A stretch of DNA of 64,000 bases, from contig CAJNYU010002723.1 in assembly GCA_905331475.1 (NCBI GenBank), forward strand, positions 149,281-213,280, in the 5' to 3' direction. A program made the position numbers and the translations under genes. The notes beneath the pieces are model-generated. The model was not told the origin of the DNA. It did not search any database and saw nothing but the letters and a program-made list of their open reading frames with translations. Below, one piece after another: positions 11,388 through 23,521 of the stretch (its first letter is position 1; the number at the start of each line of letters is the position of its first letter). This DNA comes from Rotaria socialis. Taxonomy: Eukaryota > Rotifera > Eurotatoria > Philodinida > Philodinidae.

Positions 11388-13061
11388 TTATTTATTCGCT
11401 AAAATTCCATTATTATTCTTTGTTATCTGTTTGGTTGCTGTTACTGCTGTTGTTGTTAACTGTTGATCAGCAACTAATAAGTCAATATAATTTTTCAAAC
11501 GTTTTCCACGCTGTTTTGCCCACAATCGCCAATCATTCATAGCAAGAATTTGTACCACATTTTGTACTGCACTTGTTAATGTAAATACAACTGTAAACAT
11601 GGATGCATCCTGTGATAAATATGAATTAATATCAAATAAATTATTTTGCTGTTCAATATTCATTAAAGAACAATGTATAACTGGATATTGAGAATTCGAT
11701 GATAAACACATTGCTAAACCGTTATTTATATTACCAAGGGTAACGAAAACAGTTGAACGGCAATGTTCATAAGAATAATTTGATAGAAATTTTAATATTG
11801 CTTGAGTAGATTTATAGATTGAACAAAGACGAATATCACATTGAATATTATAGGATTCATTAAGAGTTGCTTTTATTTTTTGTCCTTGTCCAATATCATG
11901 CAATGACGAACAAACTATAATACAACGACTTGTTATTAATGGTGAAAACGATGATGAATAGATATTCAATGATAATATATCTCTATGTATATCAATATGA
12001 TCATCGTTAGGAGTAACACTAATTTTTACTTTTTCATCATCATCAGTTTCAGCTTCGTCTAATGTTGATGGTTGTCTTTGATGAATAAAACTTCTTCGTC
12101 TTGGCACTATTTTTACGGGTAAAGGCATATTAATATTTAAATTAAGTATATCTCTTAAAGCATTATTCATCCAAATAAGATTTTCTTGTATTAAATCATC
12201 TCCGAGTGAAGCATTTTTTTGTATCGGGCGTAAAATATGCCATGTTTCAATGTCGAATGTATTGGCAACAACAATTTCTTTTGTGATAGTTGTTGTTATT
12301 CCGAATTCAATTTTTAAATCAATTAATTGACAATTTTTTTTCATCATCCATAAATGTTCAAGTATATCAAATATAGTACAGCATATTTCGTACATATATT
12401 CAATTTCAGTTTGTGTAATTTTTAAATTTTCAATATCGAAATGTGTATTAAGAAGTTGTTCATACGACCATATTGATGAGAGACATTCATCGGAATCTGA
12501 ATCTTCTTCATCGAATGAACTTTCAAACGAAGAATCAAGATTCTCGTCGTTATTTCCATTTGTCGAACGTTTATGGTAAATTTCAATCAGAGGTGGAATA
12601 AATCGATGTCCATTCATAATCCCTGGATTACGTTTAACATATGTTTCGTTAGCTAATCGACGAACAATCCATAGTATTGGTATCATTGTGCATTTTCTTG
12701 CAATAAATATATCTGGTTGTCGATGTGTTGCAACATAAAATGTTGGAATCGATGCTTCACGTAAAATTTCATAAACACATGTTGTTATCGATGTAGTCAG
12801 CGCACCTTTACCAGGAATTTCAATATATGAATTCGAATTATTACAAGTAATGTTCTGTTGTTGTTGTATTTGATTAAAACGATTTGAACTATCAATACTT
12901 GTACGGCGACTGCCCGGAATACTTAGTGTTCTGCCTGATGCTTGATAGAAATCTTTTCGATAGATGCAAATAAGACCAGGTTGATCGATCATAGAATAAA
13001 TTGTTTTCGTTTTACCGTCAAACAATTTTTGACCAAGAATATCATTTGTAGATGAAGTCAT
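11388..13061 (-). CDS. PAICS: Diverged PAICS-like protein (SAICAR synthetase + AIR carboxylase domains)
   Basis: Single exon, 557 residues from the ATG at 13061 (human PAICS is about 425). PAICS catalyses two steps of de novo purine synthesis. The N-terminal half keeps the SAICAR synthetase frame: DGKTKTIYSMIDQPGL (about 15-30), FIARKCTMIPILWIVRRLA, VKRNPGIMNGHRFIPP and IDLKIEFG. The C-terminal half (about 375-545) follows the AIR carboxylase fold: CIIVCSSLHDIGQGQKIK, STVFVTLGNINNGLA and YPVIHCSL. Active-site motifs are altered. The usual PIEW..RRIATGS reads PILW..RRLANET, the carboxylase SAHKGP reads SIYKST, and GS.SD is degraded. Low-complexity insertions (a Gln/Asn stretch near 65-80, acidic patches near 185-205 and 325-335) add the extra length. 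Probably a pseudoenzyme paralogue. Intronless, so a retrocopy origin is possible. Confidence 0.75.
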   Translation of the reverse strand: MTSSTNDILGQKLFDGKTKTIYSMIDQPGLICIYRKDFYQASGRTLSIPGSRRTSIDSSNRFNQIQQQQNITCNNSNSYIEIPGKGALTTSITTCVYEILREASIPTFYVATHRQPDIFIARKCTMIPILWIVRRLANETYVKRNPGIMNGHRFIPPLIEIYHKRSTNGNNDENLDSSFESSFDEEDSDSDECLSSIWSYEQLLNTHFDIENLKITQTEIEYMYEICCTIFDILEHLWMMKKNCQLIDLKIEFGITTTITKEIVVANTFDIETWHILRPIQKNASLGDDLIQENLIWMNNALRDILNLNINMPLPVKIVPRRRSFIHQRQPSTLDEAETDDDEKVKISVTPNDDHIDIHRDILSLNIYSSSFSPLITSRCIIVCSSLHDIGQGQKIKATLNESYNIQCDIRLCSIYKSTQAILKFLSNYSYEHCRSTVFVTLGNINNGLAMCLSSNSQYPVIHCSLMNIEQQNNLFDINSYLSQDASMFTVVFTLTSAVQNVVQILAMNDWRLWAKQRGKRLKNYIDLLVADQQLTTTAVTATKQITKNNNGILANK

Positions 13062-14519
13062 TTGTTGCAAAGCAATCTTTAATGCGCTAGTTTTGGTAGG
13101 TGTGTCTGTATAGTTCTGGAGCTATATAAGTTTTTGTTTCTCTGATCAATAATTTAATAACTATTCTCAGATGTTCGACGCCATCTCTTATATCATCAAG
13201 CTCTGTCTGTTGTCTGCTGAGTTCCAGCGTTTATCCTTAGAAGAATAGCTCTCTAATAATGATCATAATAAACAGCAAGCCACCAGTCAGATGTACATTG
13301 ATATAATCCTCTCCCCCCCCCCTATACCCCCCCTCTCTCTCCCTCTCTTTGTGTCTACTACATTATCGACCTTCGCATTCGTTATTGCCAATATGCCGTA
13401 TATGATTGGCTAATTTGTCTAGTTGTCACATGTTCTTTTTTCTATTTTCCTCAATGGCAAATATGTTTTTAATGAGATATGATGATAGAAATGTGCGAAA
13501 AAATACCTCCATGTGATTGATACATATTTGAAATATACTTGACATCGATATTTTCCGATGATTTCATCTATAACTATCATTAAAGCATAGCTATATCGGC
13601 ATAGACATCATTGATATTATAAACGATGTAGACAAGGTTTTCTTTGTTTTCTTTCTTCCTCACATTATACTTGTTGATTGACAAAGAACATATGAGTATA
13701 CTCAATGATATGTTATATTCCGTAAAAGAAAAAAAAACAATCTGAATATCAGTAAAAGTTTATCCTATTAACATATTTCATTAGCGATGGAAACTACTTG
13801 ATCTCTATTATTTATAATCGTTGCCCTCTCATATTATTCTGACTTTTACGAGAGAAAGCAATTTGTCGAGATTGTTTCTAAGGGTTTAGTAGCATTTTTT
13901 TTAAAATAAATATCATACCAATCAGGTCCTCGGTATACAATCAAAGATACAGCTATTAATTTACTATAAGCTTGGGTCGATATGATAGAAGGAAAATACA
14001 ACACGAAAGTATTCAGATAGAATGTTGATCTATACGAAAAAGGATTAAAACAAAATAAATATTTTTCTCTTAATTGGAACTTCTCGTTTGTTTTTTTAGT
14101 TTTGAAGAGAAAAGACAAGAAGAAAAGACGATGATGGATACACTAGATAATACAAACAAGATTATAATGGTCTGTCATTTATAAATGGAATAAATATGGC
14201 CTCACAACGAGTAGAACACAAAGATGTTTAGTACTGAAATATTACCAAAATAGTTACTGTAACTGCATAATTCAATGATGTTTGTAATTCTATATAATGC
14301 ATACTTTCATGTGTCAAAACTCATTTTTCATACAAATAACTAAATTCCACATGACAACACGATCTGTCACAAATCAAAGTAAGAGACTTCTGTCTCTTAT
14401 TATAATTTCATCTGCAGAATCAAATTTATTCAAACAGGAACATTCTAATACATTGATAGTTTTCAACATTATCTATAAAATATAATCTGATTCTCCATGG
14501 TAAACTCTTGGGAAATAAT
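13062..14519. other. Intergenic with C/T-rich tract
   Basis: Upstream region of the PAICS-like gene. A pyrimidine-rich low-complexity tract (C9 then CCCTCTCTCTCC-like) spans 13312-13348. The open frames at 13846-14118 (-) and 14297-14485 (+) show no motif. Confidence 0.4.
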
Positions 14520-14936
14520 TTAATTAAACGAGTCGTGCTTTCTATAAAGAAAATACAAAACAAAATTATAAATTTTATAAAATACTTCACATATACATAC
14601 AACAATAAGTGTTGCCATTAATAGCATAGCTTTTACTTCAACTGTCATCGTATTTGAAACTAGAATTCAATCATATACGTATATAAAAACAAATCATAGT
14701 AAATGTTTTTCAACATACTCTTCATAGCTACCGCTCTTCCATATTCAGATCGCTCGAGATCAGTTGAAAATGGATAGATTCTTCCTATGTGTGCTGTTTC
14801 ATCATTATCAATGATTTCAAATTCAGGTACACGATGTTGAATTTTGCCTCTTAAATGACTTTTACGTAACATTAAACTTGCTATATGCTCACGTCTATTA
14901 TTGTATATATCATACCATACTTTAGCAAATGCCACT
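14520..14936 (-). CDS. Small membrane protein, unrecognised (5' end missing)
   Basis: Two exons fit well: 14719-14936 and 14520-14659, joined through a 59-nt GTATGT...CTAG intron. Upstream, ATTATAG at about 14937 looks like an acceptor, so at least one 5' exon is unidentified in 14940-15180. The readable part is about 118 residues. A soluble basic stretch (AFAKVWYDIYNNRREHI, SHLRGKIQHRVPEFEIIDND) ends in RSEYGRAVAMK, followed by one transmembrane helix (KAMLLMATLIVVCICEVFY) and a short basic tail ending RKHDSFN. It could be a small organelle-membrane or secretory-pathway subunit, but I recognise no family. Confidence 0.5.
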
Positions 14937-15180
14937 CTATAATCAATAAAAAAAAAAGAATAAAACTGTTCAGATTACATTCGATTACTGTTACTATTTT
15001 TTATCTGATGCATGGATGTATACGCATAGAAGAACATACATCTATACCTGCTCTATCAGAAAGAAAATTGAAAATGGCAATTATGTCCAAATGTCAAAGA
15101 GAAGCCCATTTGTTTTTTTCAATCAATTGGTACCATTTCGTGAGTGAAAAAGAAGCAAAAAAAACCTATCGATAGTTTTC

Positions 15181-17119
15181 ATGACAACTATGATTTGTTT
15201 TTCGATTATAATATTAACATTAGTATCATCTTTAATAGCACAATATCCATATTTTCATAATCCATCATGGAATTATACAAGTCAACAAAGTTTTATGGGA
15301 CCAGTCGAGTTGTATGTTGGTGTAAATGTACCGAAAACCAATCATCCAACAGCTCCGCCCATTGATGCTGGTCTTCCGATAGATAATAATAATCATCATC
15401 AATATAGAAATAAGCTATTTACAACTCGAACTACTTATTTTTTTCATCCAATGTCGACATCAACTATTCAAACGAAAAGATATTATCATTATCGACGACG
15501 AAATCGAACTCAAACAACATCATCACCAACATCAAATTCTTTAAATCATCAACGTTTTGGTGTCATTATTAATGTTTACGAACCAACAGACACAACAACA
15601 GCGATTTCATTAACAACAACACAAATTCCATGGTGGAAATTAACCACCACCACCACAACAACAACAACAACAACACAAATCCCATGGTGGAAATTAACTA
15701 CAACAACACTAGCAACAGCACAAGCATTCTATGAACGTTTTCCTAAATTGCCATCATATATTCATAGACCACCACCACCGACAGTACCAAGAAGTTTTAC
15801 AACACCGACTACTTACATATATCCATCGCCAACAACTAGAAGAGCAGCTACAACTACGATGGCTACGACGACTACTACTACTGCTAGTACCAGTACATTT
15901 TCTCGATCAAGTAACAATTATATCTAATTATTTCTAAAAATCAATCGCTATTAAAAATATTCTTTTTTTCTTTAAATTTAGCATCAACTTCGTCAATGCC
16001 GCGTCCATCTATTCCATCACCTTCATCTTGGCTATTTACCGTTCCATCATTTTCTCAAATAATTGATCAATATCCTCGTTATCCAACAATTCTTCGTTGG
16101 TTCGAAGAACTTTCTCGTCATCCTAATATATCACGTTTTTTTGCCTATGACACTGTTGGCCATACACATGAAAATCGTTCATTAGTCGTAGCAAAAATAG
16201 GTCTTATGCCATTTCGAAAAAATCGTCGTTCAGTATGGATTGATGGTGGTATTCATGCAAGAGAATGGATTTCAACTGCAACTGTACTCTATACCATAGC
16301 ACGAATCATCAATGGTACATTAGCACGTGATGCTGATGTTAGAAAATTAATTGATAAATATGATTTTTATTTTATGCCTGTTGTTAATCCTGATGGTTAC
16401 GTTTATACACATGATGATGTTAAGACTGATTGGAATACAGACGAAGAACAAGATCAACAAAGGATGTGGAGAAAAAATCGACGACCCCATAGTGATTGTC
16501 CAGGTGTTGATTTAAATCGAAATTTTCCATTCGCATGGGATAATCGTGGAGCATCGAAATTTCCCTGGTATTAATATTTATTTTCTTCTCATAAAAATTG
16601 ATACTTGTCGTTTTTCTTTAACATAGCGAAGAAACTTATCGTGGCCCATATCCTGAATCGGAACCAGAAGTTCGAGCAATAACATCATTTATATTAAAAC
16701 GTCGACGGTATTTTCATGCATTTATAACATTACATGCATTTGGCAATCTTTGGATGTTACCATTTTCATTTTCAACACGAATTCGGCCACATGATTATCA
16801 TCGGACTGAACGTTTACTTTTAGAGATGAATAGTCTAAGTATGAATACATTCAAAATTGGCCAATCATCAACTGTACTATATGCAGCAACGGGTACCAGC
16901 GAAGACTGGGCAAAAGCTATAGCACAAATTCCACATACATTTTCAATTGAACTTCCACCAAGTACGGATGCATTCGATATGCGTCAAGATGAATTAAATG
17001 GCTTTACATTCTATGCTGATAAAGACATTGGTACAGTAGCTGAATCCACATATCGTTTATTAGAATTATATCTTAAAAATTTAACTAAACTACAATCTCC
17101 ATCACGAATAACAATATAA
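15181..17119 (+). CDS. Secreted M14 zinc carboxypeptidase with Thr-rich N-terminal region
   Basis: Exons 15181-15910, 15982-16567, 16627-17119, 602 residues. A signal peptide (ICFSIIILTLVSSLIA) is followed by about 220 residues of low-complexity Thr/Pro/Ser/His sequence, including a duplicated TQIPWWKLTTTT block. This replaces the usual folded propeptide. The catalytic domain starts near residue 260. Zinc ligands sit in GGIHAREW (His335, Glu338) and ITLHAFG. Substrate-binding arginines sit in RKNRR and DLNRNF, and the general base Glu is in FSIELPP. The tyrosine that normally caps the active site (Tyr248 of carboxypeptidase A, after the DW of the GS..DW motif) is replaced: the sequence reads GTSEDWAKA. 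It is likely an extracellular digestive or matrix exopeptidase of the A/B type. Specificity cannot be called. The Thr-rich stretch is probably O-glycosylated. Confidence 0.88.
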
Positions 17120-17179
17120 GAAAATTCTTCGTTTCTTTTTTCTCCTTTTTTTTTCTATCAATAAAGTAGATTCTTTTTT

Positions 17180-17582
17180 TTAAACATACCCTTTTCGTAT
17201 AGTTCCCATTGATTGACTTTCACCTTCAATAGTTGTTGAATATCGAACTTCTTGTTTACTACACATTTGACATAGAAGAGGTAAACGATTTTCATAGAAT
17301 TCCATAACAACCTAAAAAAGAAAAGAATATTTTTTTTAATGAAATACAATAGGCAATCACACAATAACTTGTTTAGTTTCAGGTATTGTTAAAGTAATTC
17401 TATAATAAAATACTGGATTAAATACAGATGCATTTGCCTTATCACCTATGAATGAAAATTGAAATTTTAAGTACAAATGCAATTTTTATTTTATTTTCTA
17501 CCAATTTGATAGTCAAATATAGGTTTATTCATTCTTGATACAACTTTTCCACATTCTATTGCACCAATATCATTTGTAGGCC
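17180..17582 (-). CDS. 3' exons of an unrecognised gene
   Basis: Three consistent exons on the minus strand: 17502-17582, about 17363-17445 (or ending at 17369), and 17180-17311. The joined translation starts GPTNDIGAIECGKVV, passes through FNPVFYYRITLTIPE and FYENRLPLLCQMC, and ends TIRKGYV. The conserved-looking Cys and aromatic pattern suggests real coding sequence. An acceptor at 17583 implies upstream exons, but nothing coding is visible beyond it, and a short inverted-repeat element lies at 17988. The gene may be 5'-truncated. No family recognised. Confidence 0.45.
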
Positions 17583-17987
17583 CTTTCAAATAAGAAAAAC
17601 AGAGAACAGTGATGATATGAAATTATGATTATGACGATTTCTGACAGAAGAAGTGCTTTAATTGATGGAACCTTGATTTATTTCATTTCTTCATATCATA
17701 AATCTTACCGATTACGCAAAAACTCGCATATTTAAATACTAAACCATCAGAGCGAACGGAAGCTGATGGGAGTTAAGGGCAAACGCTAAGGACATCATAG
17801 TAAGTACAAAATACAGAGAAAGGACAAAATAAATGTTAAGAACAAAATAAATGCTAACGACAAAATACTAGTCACGCTAAACTATGAGCGTTACCATGTA
17901 TTGGGTTTTATTTTCTCTCACATTATTAAACTCAGTTATCAGTCAGACAGCAACGAGTTGGTATGATAACATAACGGAACTAAAGGA

Positions 17988-18232
17988 CCCATGTAAAAAA
18001 AGTGAACCGAAAATCGTTTTTAATCACTTTTTATAATACTTTCTGATAATTTTTCCACTTTCTATAGTACTTTATCATACTTGTCGTACTTTCAAAAGTA
18101 CTTATCAATACTTTTTAGTCAAAGAGTATGAAAACTACTTAAAAAGGTTCACTTATAAGTACTTTACCCTGCGTAAGACCTACTATTGAAAGCACTTAAT
18201 AGTCACTTTTTTGGGTAAAATTTTTATATGGG
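17988..18232. repeat. Short inverted-repeat element
   Basis: The left end CCCATGTAAAAAAAGTGA and the right end (inverse of TCACTTTTTTGGG...TATATGGG) are imperfect inverted copies. The interior is dense in AGTACTT/AAGTACT palindromes. About 245 bp, no coding capacity. Probably a MITE of unassigned family, directly abutting the tRNA-like sequence at 18240. Confidence 0.45.
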
Positions 18233-18239
18233 AATAATC

Positions 18240-18309
18240 TCCCTCCGATGAAATCGAACCAACGTCTTCTGTTTTTCGGACAGCTGTACTACCACTATAC
18301 TAGAAAGGA
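18240..18309 (-). tRNA. tRNA-like sequence, anticodon position GAA (probably pseudogene)
   Basis: A 70-nt stretch folds as a cloverleaf: acceptor TCCTTTC with GGAGGGA, D arm GTATAGTGGTAGTAC, anticodon arm GCTGT-CCGAAAA-ACAGA (four good pairs, one mismatch) and T arm GTTGG-TTCGATT-TCATC (one mismatch). The loop puts GAA (Phe) at 34-36, but position 33 is C instead of the near-invariant U. The D arm resembles tRNA-Asp. The body looks like a decayed tRNA or tRNA-derived repeat. Confidence 0.45.
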
Positions 18310-21300
18310 GCGTGTATTTTTTCGTTTGTTCCGTCTTATGATCGAAGGAGAACACTTCGGTCATAAGACAATAATATAATCTTACCCGATTGAAAAGGTT
18401 TAAAAATGAATTCTTCTTCATTCGAGAGTACAGCTAGCACTGTGTCTACATTAACAATACCATCGTTTGCAATCATTGTTTTTGATTCATTCAAAAACAG
18501 TACTGCCGATCAGATTTTCTTCAAATGAAATTTTATAATCTTCAAAAAGTGAAGTTAGAAATATACAATTTTGCATTTTGTATACCTTTCGTGATAAAAA
18601 TATTCATAAAAAGAAGTCGTTGGAGAGGCATTCGTGCATGACTTGACATTTTCATATAGACGTCTATAATTAAAGAATGTGTTGTCTCGAAAGGAGGAAA
18701 GAAAAAATACCTCAGTGAGATGAACGGAAAAAAAAGTCATATTGATTAATAGTGACAATAGCTAATAATCACTCGTATTCGTTATACCAGTAAATAAAAA
18801 TATAATCGTGTAGTTTTTTTTTATCAAAATTAAATCACCAAGATGGGCACGTGCTACTTCATAAAACGAAAAACAAAGTTGCACGAATGCCTAGGACAAA
18901 AAGATACGACAAAAACAATTTATTTCATGTTTTAATACCGTATCTTGTTCTAGCAACAGTATATCATTGAAGAATAAAAAATATAAACATTTATTGTTAA
19001 GAGACATTTGTCATTGTTATAGATCAACAAGATGTGAAAAGAAATTTATACTTTATTATATTGCATTACACTCACGATCAACAAACGAAAATATCAGAAT
19101 AGTGTGAAGATTGCTGAAATAAATAAACCTGAGTTATTCTATTAAATACCATTTAAAGTTAGATCGCTGTCTTTTTCGTTTCTATCCTATCAAAATTCAT
19201 CGTTAAGATGATTAATTGACTTTTTTCTAAAAATAAAATATCCGACATCATACATCAATAAAGTGACACATAAGTAGTTATTTTTTACTTCTATTTCGCA
19301 CATCTTATTTTTTATTGTCGATAACTAGAAGAAATCATACAGAAAAGGAACACGTCATTATACCTTTCTCCTAGTAGATTCATTTTTATTTTTATTATTT
19401 TCTTATAGGCACGGATATTAGTAAATGAAATCACTAAATTAAACCTTGAATAGTTTCAATTTTAGCAAATATTCAACGTTTTCTTCTATAAAATTTTGCA
19501 TCTAATCGGTCATTTGTCTGTAAAAACTGACTGAAAGTTCTCTATAAAATGAAAATCACATTATCGTACACAATGCCTGTATTAGTAATACCTAATACAA
19601 TACAAGGATGCTTTTTACATCTGAAATATTGTTTAACTTGTCTCTATTCTATGATTCATCGTTGGAAAATGACCTCATTACTATCAGTGCAAACTGTACA
19701 CAGTTCATCAAGATATGGAAAAGAAAATTTAGAATAAAAGCGAAATATGATTCTTAGCAGTAATTCAAACTTTTACAACAGGACTCTAGAGTAATATACA
19801 ATGATAGTTGACATCTATTTCATACGTGTCAAGAAAGACATTATTTCTTGAACGATATGATTTATTTATCAGTAAACACATGTCATAGAACTTTACCATC
19901 GACATGGAAATCAAAGGAACACGAGACATGCACACTGTCACTGTAAGAAAAGGCAGCGGTACTTTACGAGCAATTATTTCATATCCGCTTCAATTATATT
20001 TTCTTTTGCTAAATTATTCCATAATTTTGAACGGCATGGACTATTCAAGACAATGCAACAAGAAATCGAACCTTGTTTTTTTTAGCACTAAAAGAAAATA
20101 ATTTTTTTCCATAGAATATTTGTTACGTACACTACTGACAAAGCAATTAAGATTTATATATTTTGATTGGCAAAATAATTTTTTTCCTGAAAATAAATAA
20201 ATTTTGTTTCAATCAGCAACTCTACATTTCACCGTATGATAGATCTCATTCAACTTGTCACTCTACTTTTCTTAGCTTTCTCTTAGTAGAATTTCAAGTC
20301 TCATTAGGGGCAACACAACAAGGCTTAGCCGCTTATGCACGTCTCTACTTACTCAATTTGTCTGTAGACAAAAATTTGGTTCAAAGTCATATAAACGGGT
20401 ATTGAAGATTGGGCATGCCGACGAAGACTCCAAAAAATGACCCTAATTTCTGATTAAAAAAAAAGAAATTTTGCTAATCCAGGTCTTGCAATGCTAGCTG
20501 GTTTTCGATTACTGCACTTGTACGTGATCGAACTCTAGGAATCATTATTTTCTTTTTACTAATATCGGAAAAGTCAGTAGTTGAGACAAAAATAATGCTA
20601 GCTGTGATTTTTATGCTTGTCTCAAGATTTGGATGAACTATTTGAAACATCACTGATAGTAAAAATTTCACTTTTCAACGATGAATCAAAGAGCAGTGGC
20701 AAATCAACTGATCTTTCCGACGTACTAAAACGTAGCTATATGAAACTGTTTAATACAATCATTCTTTATGATGATTTTGATTCTATTTCCTAGAGAACTT
20801 TCAGTGATATACCTACTTCGATAATCAATAATAAAACTCTAGATTTGATAAATAGCTTCATGTAACAGAGCGTCTAATCTTTTTTTGAAAATAATTCTTC
20901 TCCAGAACTATTGATTTCTCGTGCTAAAACTGAAAATTTCCGAGTTTTGATTTAATCATTTCACAATACTCACTTCAGTCTCAATGAGAAAGCAATTTTT
21001 AAAAAAATGAATCTTATGAAAACAAGAGTTAACGACCTATTATCCTACATAATAGATAACTATATAGAATTCTCAATGAAAATAAATTTTCGTAATTGGT
21101 ATGGCATACTATAAAAATATTGAATCAAGTTAAAAGTTATGCTTTGTGAGATAGAATACAATCATTGAATGCCACGCAAATCTATTGATGCATGATTGCC
21201 ATGGCGCCATAAAAATTCTTTCAGGTGGGTTGTTTCGTACTATTACAATTACTACTTGCAATAATAATTGTCTACTAAATATTCTTTTTTGAAAAAAGAA

Positions 21301-23521
21301 GTTATAAAAATGTGCATTCGAAATTAAAAATTAAAAAGTCTTACTTTTTACGAACAGCTTGATGTTGAAGAAGACCCACTTTGGTTTTAAACCATTGTTT
21401 ACGGGAATATTCTATATAGGGATCGCGTTTTTACTAATATTACTGTCGTTATTATTTCATTCAAATCTGATCTAGAAGACATTTCTCTCTCGCTCTCTCT
21501 CCTTTTCTTATCTCACCGATATTACTGCGTTATCTTTCGACACCACCACATATATATTTCTATTTCTAAATGATTCTATGCAATAAAGCAATTTAATTCA
21601 AACCTTATTGAAATCAGTCATTTAAAAAAAAGCATAACCATAGAGTTAACCTGGTCATTTTAGCACATTTTTTGTATTTATTTTGAATAAAACAACAGAA
21701 ATCAAATGAGTTTCTGATTTTTTTAAAACTTACTATAGAATACTATATTTAAATATGATTTTTAAGTTGTAAAAAGAGCAACATTGATAATGCTAAGCTA
21801 TTTTTGTCGATCGCTTCATTGATATTTTCATTCGGTTCAGTTTTGTAGTACAAAAAAATTAATGAAAGGTAAAAACAAATGATAATGCAGCTTACAATCA
21901 CATATCTGATGCAGATGAAGCATAAAAATACACTATTTGCCTACTTCTAATGAATACTAAACAAAAAAGTCAATTAATTTTACTGATCATCTGTATCATG
22001 AAATTTTGTTTTCGTCGCTCTCATTCTCGAAGAGGTAACTGAGAACGAATGTGACACGAGGAATATCAAAACAATCTCTTCATTATAATATACACAAAGC
22101 ATAGACTGAAACCGAGTCGAGTTTGATTTGAGAGGCTCGACTTTTTTAAAGTTTTCATTGTTCCTTTCAACTGTTTCTCAATATTGATCGTTATTATCAG
22201 CTGTTGCAGTGAAACGATACAAGTCTCACTCATTGCAGTAAATTAATTGAACAAAGAATATGATAAATAAACGGCGATGAATTGACGCCGTCCTATAGAC
22301 AATAATGAATGACATACAGTGACTTCCATTGTATTCAATACATCAGGTTCTATTCACCAATTTGTCACACAACAATGAATTGCCTGGGTGAATTCCCGTT
22401 TTGTCGAAATTAACACCTCTACCGCAAATTACTTCAAAGCATATCAAAGCAGTGATGATGTGGGTGAAGGTGATTTTTCGATGAAACGGGACCTAGCCAG
22501 TTGACCGATCACGGATATCTATGATTCTTGTTATTGTTGAATCAACCTGCCATTGTAAATTATTATTATTGTTGACAAAATCTGCTTTTGAAAATTCGTT
22601 GTTTGAGTCGAGTCAGATGTTTTTTGGTTCGTTTCGGTCTATGATACAAAGACAACAGTAGCAACAAATTGAAGGAAACTAATTTCTTTCAATTCCGATT
22701 TCTTTTAGCAATCAATAAAACTTTTAGAATCTTTAAATTGTGTATGATGATTGAATAATTAAAGATATCTAATTAGTTGATTTCAATGGAGCCAGTGATT
22801 TTTCTTTTACTTAGTAGAGCATATATTGATTAATTTCAATGTTATTCGTTACTTGACTAAGAATGTTTGGTTTATTTATGAATATTACTCATTTTCAAAA
22901 CAGCTGAACCCATAAGATGAAATAACCTAGACTTACAGACTTGCTCTTGTTTTATATGATATTTCATTAATCATACAATTAGTTTTTCTAAATCATCAAA
23001 CAAACTGTACTATAGGTACTATAAAAAAAACTATATGTTTTGATTTCAATGCTGGATGTGGTTGTCATTATCTAATGGAATCATATGTTTTTTCAAGATG
23101 GTGTCAGCCTTTGCGACCATGATGCGCCACGTTTCTTTATTACTTTTGATTTATCACCATTCAATATTTCCATTTGTAAAAGCGGAAAAAAGTAAATGCA
23201 TCAAGCCGAGCTGAGTGTGTTCTCAGAAAAAATGAGATACGCTGAAATTAAATTCTATGAAAAAAAATAACAATACATCAGTATCGTCATTTGAATTTTG
23301 TACTCAAACATAGCATAAATTAGTCAAAAAATATTCATGACATAGTTCTTACTATTCTATTATATTTTTCTAAGTACCACTAGTGTTTTGCAACTTTATT
23401 ACATTCTGCTATTCTATATTGGTTTAAATAGGTACTGTGCAAGGATACTTGAAAATTTGCCGCTATTGTATTGCATTCTTAAATAACGGCAGATCTATAA
23501 AAGTCAGAAAGTGAGCCAACG
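18310..23521. other. Gene-poor stretch, nothing supported
   Basis: About 5.2 kb of AT-rich DNA. Open frames are all under 90 codons, lack recognisable motifs and show no neighbouring splice partners. It presumably contains the upstream region of the LicD-like gene at its right end. Confidence 0.45.
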
